Positions 1-11,252 of a stretch of 64,000 nucleotides of DNA are shown here, piece by piece; positions within the stretch are counted from its first letter, which is position 1, and every line of letters starts with the position of its first letter. This DNA comes from Morchella semilibera (Eukaryota > Ascomycota > Pezizomycetes > Pezizales > Morchellaceae), in the NCBI GenBank assembly GCA_009192285.1, contig WBVU01000011.1:1856668-1920667 (forward strand), written 5' to 3'. A program made the translations under genes and the position numbers. The notes under the pieces are model-generated. The model was not told the DNA's origin and searched no databases. It saw only the letters and a list, made by a program, of their open reading frames with translations.

Positions 1-418
1 AGATTAAGTTAAGAAAGCACTATTTTGTGAGGAATACTGGGGGGGAAAATGACACAGGAAATCTCTTGGAGTCAAACAAGGAATACAACAGGTGACGTTG
101 AAATAAGCATCCGAATCTGATCAGTGAGATCGGAATCATTTCCTTGCCAAGCCATTCGGTGGTGAAGTGATTCCTTCTACAGTTGTTCAGGTGCAGTGAG
201 TGATAGACCGATCCCTCCATTTGGGTAAAAACACAGGCAAATTTTATTTTGCTGGCATGTAATAAAACACATATCTGTTTTGTTTTGTTACTGAGTAAAA
301 ATTAGACCGGTTTTGTTAGCAAATAGATTTTGCCCACGACGGCTCTTAATTCGGGTGACATGTGCAATACCGATTTTGCCGGGATTGGACTGCCGGTAAC
401 TATGTATAAATTAATAAT

Positions 419-534
419 GGGACTTTGCGCAAAAGACTCCAGAGTCTTTTTCCACTTGTATGATTGGCTGATGAGAGGATCGGCGCCAATCAGGTTGCCG
501 GAAAAAGACTCTGGAGTCTTTTGCGAAAAGTCTC
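419..534. mobile_element. MITE-like hairpin element, 35-bp inverted arms
   Basis: The arms at 419-453 and 500-534 are reverse complements at 33 of 35 positions. Both contain the core AAAGACTCCAGAGTCTTT, which is itself nearly palindromic. The 4-bp sequence TAAT flanks both ends (415-418 and 535-538) and looks like a target-site duplication. The internal part contains CCAATCAGGTT-like sequence that recurs in the element at 21246-21360, so the two are probably related. There is no coding capacity, so a non-autonomous DNA transposon derivative is the likely identity. Confidence 0.75.
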
Positions 535-550
535 TAATATCTAGATGTAT

Positions 551-699
551 GAGGTACCGTCGTTCACGGGGTAACGACGGATACTGGGTGTTGACACTAA
601 AGAGAAACGGCCAAGCCAAGTTTGTTTGTTCTTATTGGGCAAAAAGCCCCTGTCCGTCGAAACCCAGTGTCCGTCAATACCCAGTGAGTGACAGTACTC
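551..699. mobile_element. MITE-like element with imperfect ~45-bp terminal inverted repeats
   Basis: The left arm (551-596) and right arm (650-699) align as inverted repeats with roughly three quarters identity and one gap. Both are built from repeated GACGGAnACTGGG and similar units. The arms resemble, in layout and in the AACGACG core, those of the element at 7496-7670, suggesting one family. Ends fall near TA dinucleotides. No coding potential. Confidence 0.6.
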
Positions 700-2258
700 A
701 ATGGCCGCTTGGCATAAATAATATGTACCATTGCGTCAAACATGCAGCTCTGCATGTCGTCCCAAAATGCATGGCCTTTAGTTAAGATTCAGTCTAAGGC
801 TGACAGCTCGTGCCTTGGGAAGATGGGGTGGTGTGGTTCCAAATAATTAGGTGATCCGTGCATGTTCATCTCATGTTCATGCCGGCCAAAAGATATTCCA
901 CCCAACCGCCAGGTCTCCTCGGTTGCGGTAGAAAATCCCATGGGAAGGAATACTTAAACAGGTCTTTCCCTCATCTCTGCGGAGGAAACACACAGAGGGC
1001 CGTGATCGATTTCTTTTCTGCCATCGCACCCCTGGGCTGCAGTGAAGGTGATGCGCCCTACCTGGCGCTCGAAAAATCTGGTATGGAAACCCTTTTCATT
1101 GTTGCCCAGATTTGTGAATCCCGGCTGGGCAGGATGCGTGGGGGGGGCCGGATATTGTGCAACTGGAGATCGTTTGTGGAACCGGGAATTAATTGAGCCT
1201 GGTAAATAAAAAGATCAGACGTGTATGAAAATTGACACACTCCCTCAGTTCGTCCAGTGCATGGGTGCAGGCTCCTCAGCACTGATATCATCTTTTGATA
1301 GTCGAAACACCTATACGCTGACGCAGAGCTGATAGAACGCATATCTGATATCAATAGCTCACGGAAACTACGTTATATTAGCGCAATTAATTATTTAAGA
1401 AGTGACCCGTCAATTGCGATTTGCTGGGTACATGTAGTAGAGTTAAACTACATGTACGTACATTTTACGACTGCAGTACCACCACAGTTTTCCAAGATAT
1501 AGACCATGTCTCCTGGAAAAATGGTAGATTAAATCGATGCCGATTCCAGCACATACCTCCTGCAGCTGTCGATCCTAGCTGTCAACACCGATATATGCCG
1601 ATACTGTAGAAAACGCGTAAACTCAATGAAACTCCCGGATCCCACAATTTCGACTAATCAATCCCTCTATGGAGAGACTATTTCAATACTTGTCGTGGAT
1701 CGAAGGGCCCTCGGTGGGCTTTCTATCTTGCACACGCGATCAGGTAAGATCTACAGTCTTGATTAACTATCCTTCGGCAGTGCTGCAGTAGATCTATAAA
1801 AGGCAATGATATATCTCAATATATTGTCACTCTACCAAGACCGTGGCTACAGCTGCGTAGCATACCAATTGGTGCCTGCCTAGAGCACGGCCAGGTCACT
1901 ATCGCCGTCTCTTTTATGTCTAGCTTCATATAGATTGGAGTAGGTCCCTGGCAGTTCTTGCTTGGCAAAAAAGTTTCGCATGTATGCAAGATGTAAATGT
2001 AGTTACCCCGCTGATACATACATGTAGTTTTGTTTTTGCCCCACCACACGTACACACCCAATTAGAAATTGAAGGAGGGAAAAAAAAAAAAAGCCAGAAC
2101 CTCTTCAAATACTGCTCCAAGTCCGATCATTTCCATCCTCAACAGCAGCTCCCTTTCTTCCCCGCTCAACCTTCTTTCCACTACCTTCACGCAGAAACAT
2201 CAGGATTTCTTCTGGTGGGGTATACGGGCCTGTGCCGTCAACCTAAAAAAAAAAAGGA

Positions 2259-5200
2259 ATGGACGAACAATGTCTCATTCAGCTCTTAGAGCAAATTCTT
2301 ACTCGTAATTTCCCTTAGTAAATTTTAATTACTTCTCGTAAAAGTTTTCTTCTAAAAGGGTTTATAAACTAATAGAGGTATTTCATGTATACAGCGGACA
2401 CCAATACCGTCAAGAATGCCACCACTACACTCCGCCGGGATTATTTCTCCAAACCCGAGTCGCTTCCAACCTTGATTCACATCTTGAAGGCTCATCCGAA
2501 TTCTCAAGTACGCCAGATGGCCGCTGTTGAGGCCCGCAACTTGGTCCCTCAATTTTGGGGTGTTAAGAACAATGCTCCGTCAAAAATTCCCATGGAAATG
2601 AAGCCACAACTTCGAGACTTACTGCTTCAATCAACAATTTCTGAACCCAACTCTTTAGTCAAGCATTCTTCTGCCCGAGTTATCTCCGCCATTGCAAAGA
2701 TCGATTTATCAGCAGGAGAATGGTTAGAGCTACCCAGGTACCTTCTTGAAGCAGCGATGTCTGCTAAAGCGGATGACCGTGAAGTTGGTGTTTACATCCT
2801 CTACACCCTTTTAGAGACCCTTGAGGATTCTGCAGCAGATAGGTGGAGGGACTTCCTTCAGCTCTTCAGTAGGACAATTGCCGACCATGAGAGTATGGCT
2901 GTTCGGCTCAACACTCTCCTTGCACTTGGCAAAATGGCTGAATCCCTCAACTCTGAGGAACACCCCGAGGGCGTATCTGCGTTCAGAGATGTACTACCTT
3001 CTATGGTCAACGTTTTACGAGAGCTTGTTGCTTCAGGAGACGAGGAAAAGGCCAACCCCTCCTTTGAGGTCTTTCAGACACTGTTGATTGGAGATCCTGC
3101 GCTCATATCAACTCACTTCCGTGACCTGGTTCAATTTTTCTCGGAAATGGCCTCTTCGAAGAATATTGACGATGACTTCAGATCGAAAGCTATCGCTTTC
3201 CTCATGTCTTGCCTGCGGTACAAGAAGATGAAAATGCAAGGCCTGCGAGTTGGGGAGGAGCTTACGCTTCGCGCACTGGAGATTGTGACTGAGTTTAAGG
3301 AGATCGAGGACAACGATGATATGACTCCATCAAGATCAGCATTGGGTCTCCTTGATTATCTTTCTGCATCGTTGCCTCCCAGTCAAGTGGTTGTACCATT
3401 ATTGAATGCTCTCCCTGGATATGTCTCTCATCAGGACCCAGATTATAGAAAGGCGGCAGTCTTAGCGCTTGGAATGTGTGTCGAGGGTGCCCCAGATTTC
3501 ATTGCCACGCAAATCAAGCACATTTTCCCAGTTGTTCTCACTCTTTTGGCCGACCCCGAGTCTAGGGTGAGACAGGCAGCACTACAAACCATTGCCCAAT
3601 TGGCTGACGACCTCGCCGAAGATATGGGCAAGGAGCATGCTAGATTGATTCCAGCCCTCATTACAATGCTCGATTCCAGCGATGGTCTGAATATCTGGAA
3701 GGCAGCTTGTAACGCTATCGATGCAGTGCTTGTTGGGATTGAACAATCTGACGTCACATCATACCTTCCCCAGATAATGCCTAGATTATTCCGAATGTTT
3801 AGCCAGGAAGACCTTAAGTTAAAGGCAGCCGCTGTTGGCGGCATTGGATCCACAGCCATGGCTGCCAAAGACAGCTTCACCGTATATTTTGTGGAAACTA
3901 TGAATGCCCTGTCTCCCTATATCTCAGTCAAAGACTCCGAAGAGGAACTTGATCTCAGAGGTGTTGTCGTGGACGCCATGTCTGCTATTGCCGAATCAGT
4001 GGGCATGCAGGCCTTTTCTCCATATGTAGAGCCACTAATGCAATCCACCGATGATGCACTGAATTTGGGGCACCCGCGCCTGAGAGAAACAAGTTTCATG
4101 TTTTTTGCTACTATGGCAAAGGTTTACGGCGAAAACTTTGCCACCTTCCTCCCAAGTGTTACACAGGCGCTATTCTCTAGTTTGGAGCAAACTGAAACGG
4201 ATATAGAGGCCGATATCGATGCCGAGGGACTTTTTTCTGGGAACATCACCAGTGTGGGTGCTGAAGGAACTCAGAGAGCACCCCTGGGATCTGATATTAA
4301 CGCTGAGATCACCGACATTGAAGTTGAGCAAAACGAGGATGACGAAGAGTTTTGGGATGATTTCACTGCTGTGAGTGCTATAGCTTTGGAAAAAGAAGTT
4401 GCTGCCGAAGTCATTGGTGATGTTTTAAGCCATTGCAAAGAGGGATACCTCCAGTATCTCGAGAAGACTGTTGAACTCCTTGCCGAAAAAGTCCAACATC
4501 CGTATGAGGGTGTTCGTAAGGCAAGTATCAGTACATTGTGGAGAGCTTATGCTACCCTCTGGCAAGTTATGGAGAACCGGGGCATGGCAAAGTGGCAGCC
4601 TGGATTGCCGTTGAAGGTGCAACCATCCCCGGAATTGCAGAAGCTTGGGACTGTCGTCATCACATGCACACTCGCAAACTGGAAGAACGAGACCGATAGG
4701 CAAGTACCCTCTCATTACGGATTACGGGGGAATCTTTGAATTCATTGAAATAAACACGAGGACTGAGTTCCTGGGAGGATCGCTAGCTAATGGAAGTTTT
4801 CTAGGGGCACTACGACTGACATTTGTCGCAATATTGCAGAGACCCTCAAGTTATGTGGGCCTGCAGTCCTTGCCGACTCGGCAAATTTAGTCGAGCTTGC
4901 TACCCAACTTGTCTTAATCCTCAAAAAGCAGCACCCCTGCCAGTTAGACGATGACGAGGAAGATGATATGCCGGAGCTTCCAGAGTCTTCAGAATATGAT
5001 TGGCATTTGATTGATACAGCAATGGATGTGGTCCTTGGTCTTGCCACAGCGCTTGGTACCCAGTTCAGCGAGATGTGGGAGATTGTCGGAATCCATCTCA
5101 TCAAATTTGCTTCGTCTTCTGAAACAATTGAACGGTCGACCAGTGTTGGCGTAATTGCCGATTGTATCAAATACATGGAGGAAGGATGCACCCCTAGGAC

Positions 5201-5864
5201 AGAAGTAAGTAGTAATATCTACTCTAATAACATCCATGATATATCCTAACCTTAATCATAGCAATTAATGAAAATCCTCATGCACAAACTCTCAGATGCA
5301 GACCCAGAAACTAGATCGAATGCTGCATACGCTATGGGATTACTGTGTATAAAATCCCAAAACACCCAGCTAATTACCAGTAATTACAGCACCATTCTTC
5401 GCAAATTAGAACCTCTTCTACAAGACCAGAGTTACAGGATGCTTGATAATGCTTGTGGTTGCGTTTCAAGAATGATTCTAGCTCACCCCAATCACGTGCC
5501 CTTGAGCGAGGTTCTCCCGGTAATCGCTAGCGTGCTTCCTTTGAAAGAAGATTACGAAGAGAATGAACCTATCTATACTATGCTTGTGAAACTTTGTAAG
5601 TGATTCATTTGTATTATTACTATTGGACTACCCTGACTAATCCTCTCCCCTCCTCGAACAGATCAAGACAGGAACCAGATTGTTGGCAGCATGACCAAAC
5701 AGTTTGTTCACATCATCGCTTCAGTGCTTTCTCCTCCCGAGGAACAAGTAAATCCAGAAACTCGTCAAAAGCTTATTCAATTAGTCCAATTTCTTTACAA
5801 CGAGGATCAAAGTCTCATCCACGGCTATGATAACCTGGTTTCCATTGCTACTAGGGGCAATTAA
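2259..5864 (+). CDS. KAP123: Karyopherin/importin beta of the Kap123 (importin-4) type
   Basis: Nuclear import receptor expected to carry cargoes such as ribosomal proteins and histones through the nuclear pore with Ran-GTP. I read five exons: 2259-2304, 2395-4699, 4805-5204, 5262-5595 and 5662-5864, giving 1095 aa, normal for Kap123/importin-4 (about 1080-1115). The N-terminus MDEQCLIQLLEQILT joins in frame to an importin-beta N-terminal domain (residues about 15-100, with the QVRQMAAVEARNL motif), followed by HEAT repeats to the C-terminus. An acidic stretch near residue 664 (EDDEEFWDDF) is typical of the family. Intron 2 (4700-4804) begins GC in the context AG|GCAAGT. The only nearby GT donor leads to a stop, whereas the GC donor restores the conserved ETDR-TDICRNIAETLK reading. 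The other introns are GT-AG. The start was chosen because exon 1 encodes the conserved MDEQ...LLEQ leader and the reading frame opening at 2385 lacks it. Confidence 0.95.
4700..4804 (+). other. GC-AG intron in the importin gene
   Basis: A 105-nt intron with donor AG|GCAAGT at 4699/4700 and acceptor TTTTCTAG before 4805. The phase-2 junction rebuilds an Arg codon and continues the conserved importin reading frame. Using the GT two bases inside (CAA|GTACCC) would run into a stop within five codons of exon 3. GC-AG introns are a known minor class of the major spliceosome. Confidence 0.85.
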
Positions 5865-6906
5865 GGGTGGAAATAATATATGGGGGGGTGGGGGGGCAAT
5901 GGGATTGGTATCTAGTGGGCGGGAAATTTGCTTTACTTATGTTCGGGATTTTATTTCCTTCCTCTTTGTATAGATAGATTTGGGAATGCAAGCTCGTTTG
6001 TGTGCATTGGGGGAGGAGGTATTTTACATTCTAAGCGGGCTGGTTTCTTTATTGGTCATATCTCCATTTTCATGTTCTCTACAAGTCGCTACAGGAGTAA
6101 AAACAGCCTGTTTTTCACTAACGGCTCAAATGTTTTTCTGATTTTCTTTTATACCTTTTGTGGGATGGCACGGGGCAGCTAATTCGATTCTTCAATCAAT
6201 TAAAGAACTCTATGGATTCATCAAAATTTCATGTCCCGCGTAAAAGTGCTAAATGTGACTTGGTATATTGCAAGTGAGGAACGGCGTATAAAGTCATAAG
6301 GTCGATACAGGACGTATGAATCCAAAAGAGGATAGGATAATCTGGTTGAGATCATTCTCGCGCGCGAGGTAGTGCTACAGTAGTACTGCGGCATTGTTAG
6401 AAGGCTGCCGTTGTAAAGCGGCATTTAGAAGACTGCTCTGTACTTGTGCCTAAGTGATGGGTATAGCTTACACTATGGCCAGGTATACACTATGCCAAGT
6501 GAGGCGGCCAGTGAAGCGGTCATACGGTGTGGTAGCCCAATCATCACCACCACCGCCATCATCACCATAATCACCATAATCATAAAGAATCATGATCATC
6601 GTGAATTACATCTTCCCCACTCAATTTATCCCCAGACCAGTATAAAATAAAGGTACATGGAACCAAAAAATTGTTTTTTAAATACATTCCCCAGATCTCA
6701 CTAACCGATTAATCAGGGAGCCAAATTCTATCGAAGAATTAAGTTGGTGTGTTCGGAACTCTGATGATGAAGTTGAGATGCTTCAATGAAGATAAACAAA
6801 AACTGTGTGTACAGTCAAAATTGCACCGTACACAGCCAAGTTGCATACACTCCTGGCTAGCATTGACTAATGCGGCAGCACTACCACACTTCCCAGTATG
6901 CGGCAA

Positions 6907-6946
6907 GTCCTACTATAGTAATATCATCCCGCTTTTTGCTACTGTA
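6907..6946. mobile_element. Terminal fragment of the TA-CAGT MITE family
   Basis: This 40-bp stretch (pattern CTATAGTAATATCATCCCGC then TTTTTGCTACTGTA) matches the terminal inverted repeat of the elements at 33274-33448 and 46774-46948. It ends in the same ACTG-TA. I see no matching opposite end nearby, so it appears to be a relic. Confidence 0.5.
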
Positions 6947-7495
6947 GTATTTGAAGAGGGAAAATGCACTGGATCCCTGTACCCACAGTGGTGTCAATTC
7001 TTTGTCTGTCGACAGCTGTAGCCCACTAAGCTACAGAGATAAAAGCCCAAAATATGTTAAGTAGAGTGGAAATTTTCTATTGCAGAGGTACGTATGTAAC
7101 TGGCTATAGTGCAAAAAAGGAGATGTAATATTAACATAGCCATGATACCACATATAGCAATATATAATGTAACAATACAGCTGTATTTTAGCAATTACAT
7201 AATACCGCAGTCTCATTATGTTCTATTAGAATGTATTCAAGGATAGATAGATGCATTCGCCTTTTTATATGTACCCTGGGGTACCAGAAAGTGATAATGC
7301 AACGACTCAATTTACCATTCACGATTTCAACCACATGCGGCCCAATTGTAACCCTAATGAAGCAATAATATATGGTAAACAGAGTAAACAGGGTATAAAG
7401 AATTCATCGATTATATTTAAATAAAAAAAATCAAGGTGGTTGTAAATCTACTAAGGCCTCACCTGATAGTGTAATCCAAGCCGTTACATCACGTT

Positions 7496-7670
7496 TAGGG
7501 ACTCCTGGGTAAAGTCAAATTGGGGGCAACGACGAACCTGGGGCAACGACGAAAACACAGTTTTTAGGATCAGATACCAGCCTGAGCGCCTGTGCTTTGT
7601 CCGCCAAAAATCCCTGTTCGTCGTTCAACCAGTTTCGTCGTTGTCCCCAAAGTGACTTTACAGTACCCTA
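7496..7670. mobile_element. MITE-like element with ~50-bp inverted repeats carrying AACGACGAA units
   Basis: The left arm (7496-7554) and right arm (7618-7670) are inverted repeats. Each contains two direct units of the type GGGGCAACGACGAA plus an outer TAAAGTC block, and both ends carry TAGGG next to TA. The layout matches the element at 551-699. No coding capacity. A non-autonomous DNA element is the likely identity. Confidence 0.65.
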
Positions 7671-8066
7671 TCTGGACAAAATAATTGTGCTGTCATTCTA
7701 GGTCTTGCCAACAATACAAAAGTAGGTATTAAACAAATGACAGTAACCTAGGTTCAACTAATTACATGTACATAGCTTGTTCCCAGGCTTTCGGATGCTA
7801 CTCCCCCGTTTTTCGTACTAGAGAATTGGGCTTAAGTTAAGGCGTAGGAAACTTTACTCGGGGGCCATCAAACTATAATTACATTCGACATTGCATACAT
7901 AGATCCGAGAGCCTCGATACATAAATTATACTCATAACTACATGTAGTTGCTTCTGGCTGGCTTTCTTCTGGATCGTGATAATTATGTCTTGTATCTAAA
8001 CACCTTGCAAATATATTATGCCACGATCAGCAAATATGCTCACCTTTATTATGCATATGGACCAGA

Positions 8067-9356
8067 ATGGGATTCGGGCGTCGTATGCGCACCGAGGACT
8101 CATGGGCTGCAAACGATGAGGTTACGTTGGCCGAGTGGTATGTAGGCCAATTTAAATATAATTTTAACACTAACACTACAACCCCTCTTAATACTTCATA
8201 CAATAATATATCATATCTAAAACCCCATGAGAAACCCACAATGCTTACCTACAACGAAAACAAATTGCCCTTCAACCCAGCCCTTCTTCCTTTCTTCAGG
8301 CCTCAGACTATTCTTCAAGAGCTCTCTGAGAGTGGGAAGGGCCCTCTCCTGCGGCTCCCTGCTGCCTATTTCCAAACTTCCAATGGCTCCCAAAAAGAAA
8401 ACCTCATTGGAAATATCTCTATCGGTATGGAGCTTGAGATGATAATTGTCAACGTTCCACAGGAAGCCTTGAACCGATTGGTTATAGAGGGAACGACCAT
8501 CTTTGAAGTTGTCAGAGACGCTATGAATGCAGCATCAATCCAGACGGATGTCTGGACCCAGCTTACTGGGAGCTATCCAAACCGCAAACGATTTATTGTC
8601 ACTGACGAAAAGTCAGTCAGTGACAGTATTTACGACGAAGCCGTGGGAGAAGAGATTCCAGGATACGCCGTCGAGATTTGCACACCAATCCTCCGCAACC
8701 GGTCGTGGAAATATATAATCCCCACGGTAATGGAATATCTCGGAGCAAGCTTTGACTGCCGCTTCAACTTCACGACTGGTCTCCATGTTCATGTTGGGTA
8801 TGGGGAAGGCTGGGGTTTGGAGCATCTCAAAAAAATAGCAAAGGCTATTGTGATCTTCGAGTCCTCGATGGACAAATACCATCCTGCCCACCGCCAGGCG
8901 GGCAACAATTGGTGCATCTCCAGCAACCGCCATGGCGACAACCTCTCCAACTACACCAAGCTCGAAGCGGTCGAGCTTCTCGAAAATGTTCTTACACGGC
9001 GTGAACTCCTCGACCTCATCGGCCCCCACAAGTTTTTCAAATACAACTTGAACGCGGTAGAGACCCACGGAACCGTGGAGTTTAGGCAGGGAGATGCGGC
9101 TGTCAGTGGAGAAATGGCGGTGGATTGGATTGAGAGAGTGGTCAGATTTGTGGAGAGGGCCATAATAACTGATCACTCCTCATTCCAGGGATATGCAAGG
9201 TCTGAGGACCCAAGGCACTCTTGCTCAAAGAAGATCTTTGATGAGTTTGGGGTGCCTTGGGTCGAGAGGAGAAGAATTAAGGCGAGAAAGGTTCCTATGC
9301 GGGCTAGACTCGATATGAAGCGGAGGAGGGTGTTCTTTGGGAATAGGAACTGGTAA
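8067..9356 (+). CDS. Amidoligase-family protein (COOH-NH2 ligase, Amidoligase_2)
   Basis: Predicted ATP-dependent carboxylate-amine ligase of the glutamine-synthetase-like fold; substrate unknown. The single uninterrupted frame encodes up to 429 aa. Visible family motifs are GMELEM with the paired Glu for metal/ATP binding (about residue 120), CTPIL, GLHVHVGYG with its His-x-His (about residue 233) and TVEFRQGD with the Glu and Arg (about residue 335). I take the first in-frame ATG at 8067. The first ~58 residues, however, are low-complexity and asparagine/threonine-rich, so the ATG at 8241 (MLTYNENKLPFNP) is an equally good start. No signal peptide or membrane span is evident, suggesting a cytosolic protein. 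It stands alone with no neighbouring gene within 1.5 kb. Fungal members are common, but their biological roles are poorly known. Confidence 0.85.
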   Translation: MGFGRRMRTEDSWAANDEVTLAEWYVGQFKYNFNTNTTTPLNTSYNNISYLKPHEKPTMLTYNENKLPFNPALLPFFRPQTILQELSESGKGPLLRLPAAYFQTSNGSQKENLIGNISIGMELEMIIVNVPQEALNRLVIEGTTIFEVVRDAMNAASIQTDVWTQLTGSYPNRKRFIVTDEKSVSDSIYDEAVGEEIPGYAVEICTPILRNRSWKYIIPTVMEYLGASFDCRFNFTTGLHVHVGYGEGWGLEHLKKIAKAIVIFESSMDKYHPAHRQAGNNWCISSNRHGDNLSNYTKLEAVELLENVLTRRELLDLIGPHKFFKYNLNAVETHGTVEFRQGDAAVSGEMAVDWIERVVRFVERAIITDHSSFQGYARSEDPRHSCSKKIFDEFGVPWVERRRIKARKVPMRARLDMKRRRVFFGNRNW

Positions 9357-10919
9357 TCCTTTTCTTTTTTCTTTCGATTTGTTTTATCCGCTTTTCTTTG
9401 AAAAGCAGAGCCAATGTCTTCTGGGTCTGTGTCGTAGGTAGACTCGTCAGTGTACTGTAGATTCATCTTGAGGCGTGAAGTGTAATAAAATTTGTGTGCT
9501 TTAAGTTCCTCTATGGGAATTAACTTTTCTTGATTATTTATTTCTATATCGTGATTGAGGCATTTGGAGATGCCAACCCATCAGCTTATTCTTATATAGA
9601 GCCTTACACTAGGCCCATCCTTATCATGATTATGTAGTACTCAATAACAATATTTGGAGTCACGTCAGTAACTGTATGATTCTTGTTAACACAATTAATA
9701 TTTGTTATATAGATTTAAAAAAAAAAGAGTGGTACGCATTAAATTACACAAGAAACTAAAGGTCCAGTATACGTATATCTACATGCACTTAGGTAGGTAT
9801 ATGTAGTCCTGTACCTCTGTATCGGCTTTTACAGGTAATTCTTATGGCGAACAACAAACTGTTTGTATGGGATATATGGGCACAAAGCTAGGCGATTCTT
9901 GACCTCCTAGTTAACCTGGCATGCTTTCTTTCTCGCTAAGATTACTATAATGTAAGTTACATGTAGTATCCCACATATGTGGCCGGAAGGCTACATACAA
10001 TAAATGCATTAAACAAAAAAAAATATCCCACATATGCGTAGCCTGATACGAAAAGGGCTCCGAGTGATCTTTGGTGAATACAAACCAGGACGAGTGATTA
10101 GCTGTGAATGTACCCAGCCAGGGCATCGGAAAGTGATGCACATTTTGACCAGACAACGCTCAAATACTTTACCACAATACAACACAATCGTACAGAACCT
10201 ACCATAACTAAGCACTAAGCATATATCTGATGAAGAGCATCTGCACACTCACATTTATTTCATCCCAAGGGGCGTGAAGTAATGTCCATGAACCCTTTGT
10301 CATACCATATGATATGATACATCATGTAGCTACGTGTATAGACATTACCAAAAAGGGTAGTGGTGGGATCTCTACGGTACTCCCGCCAGTACACTAGTAA
10401 CGCGGTAAGAATGCAGTATTGGTAAAGTACTCTCTCTCAAATACCATTTTGCTTCGGTATTCGTCACTAAAGTCTATCCATGTAGTCTTATGCTAGTGGT
10501 TTCATCCCGTTTTTGATGCTATAAAGTTGTACATGCATGATATCGTCCTTACCACTTTAAATATCAATATGATTGGAATTTAGGGGCAAAACGAAATTAA
10601 CATATCTTACATCACAACTCGTCCGCAAAGGAGCGTCCAACCACCACAGGTACATTATATATACGCCAGTCAGCGATCTCTTTGGCAACGATCACTTGAG
10701 CGAGCAATATACATCTCCATACTAGGACAAAAACTAGCCCAACCTGTCATTTCTGAGAAAACCAGTGTCTTACCCGCCGTGGTAACTGGCCGCTCCTTCG
10801 TGGTAGAGTTTGCGGGAAAACAGGAGTTATTCAATATAATTTGGAAATTTTTTGATTCATTAATTTGAGTACTTTGATTTTCCCTCAGTCTTGTACCGTG
10901 CCTGATTGGCATACATGAT
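9357..10919. other. Gene-free interval with one inverted MITE copy
   Basis: The 3' flank of the amidoligase gene is AT-rich with no recognisable gene. The only structured feature is a diverged, reverse-oriented copy of the TA-CAGT element at about 10339-10523. Short frames on the minus strand here show no family motifs. Confidence 0.6.
10339..10523 (-). mobile_element. Diverged reverse copy of the TA-CAGT MITE family
   Basis: Read on the minus strand, this segment aligns along its length with the two 171-bp elements at 33274-33448 and 46774-46948. Shared blocks are the CCAAAAAG end, the GGTATTCGTCACTAAA-like interior and the terminal TTTCATCCCGTTTTTGATG. It is clearly older: it has many substitutions, and the terminal tetranucleotides are altered. 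It starts and ends at TA dinucleotides. Confidence 0.7.
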
Positions 10920-11252
10920 TTAGTACACCTTATATGCCGCATAGTAGTTGTTGGGAACATTGTTGTTCCCCTTCTTTCCCTTATATACTTCGTCCTTGCA
11001 TCCATCCTCACCATAGAGAACAAAGGTGTCCGCTAACAACGAGGTATCAAAGTATACCGAAGTGATTTCAGAGCCCGTCTTTTTGAACTTCGTACACCCC
11101 GAGTTGGTATGGCCACTAAGCTTGACAGTAGCCCCGTCGGCATAGTTTACGTCCATGTGCCAGCCAGTGCTGGCGACGATCGTAGAAAGCATGAAGGCAA
11201 CAAATAAGAAAGTTGTGATAATTGAGCCGAACATTTTGACTGTAATATGCAT
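10920..11252 (-). CDS. Small secreted protein, effector-like
   Basis: A 110-aa frame with a strong N-terminal hydrophobic signal sequence (MFGSIITTFLFVAFMLSTIVA) and a predicted mature part of about 80 residues. It contains only two cysteines (in SGCTKF and DGCKDE), probably one disulfide. The mature chain starts near STGWHMDVNYADG and is rich in Gly, Asn, Asp and Lys, with no domain I recognise. The start may be the upstream Met (11252) or the Met six codons later (11234), which gives the cleaner signal peptide. Neighbours offer no clue. Small size, secretion signal and isolation fit the loose class of fungal small secreted proteins. I infer an extracellular role but cannot name one. Confidence 0.65.
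   Translation of the reverse strand: MHITVKMFGSIITTFLFVAFMLSTIVASTGWHMDVNYADGATVKLSGHTNSGCTKFKKTGSEITSVYFDTSLLADTFVLYGEDGCKDEVYKGKKGNNNVPNNYYAAYKVY

Larger units (their letters stand above)
1..2258. other. Gene-free 5' region with two inverted-repeat elements
   Basis: I find no convincing gene here. Open frames are short, lack family motifs and overlap repeats. The stretch holds two MITE-like elements (419-534 and about 551-699, listed separately), several TACATGTA-type octamers (around 1428, 1450 and 2020), and, just upstream of the importin gene, A-rich and pyrimidine-rich tracts that probably form its promoter and 5' leader. Confidence 0.6.
5865..8066. other. Gene-free interval between importin and amidoligase
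   Basis: No gene is supported. Contents: a G-rich tract just after the importin stop (5881-5897), a CAT/CAC-rich microsatellite (about 6541-6600), a terminal fragment of the 171-bp TA-CAGT element family (about 6907-6946), and a 175-bp inverted-repeat element (7496-7670). TACATGTA octamers occur near 7768 and 7943. Confidence 0.6.

Noticed and set aside
330-785. 151-aa plus-strand frame
   Set aside because: It runs across two inverted-repeat elements and has no family motif; the open frame is accidental.
8100-8140. tRNA A-box-like sequence TGGCCGAGTGG
   Set aside because: No B box (GGTTCRANYCC) within 100 bp and no cloverleaf; it lies inside the possible N-terminal part of the amidoligase frame.
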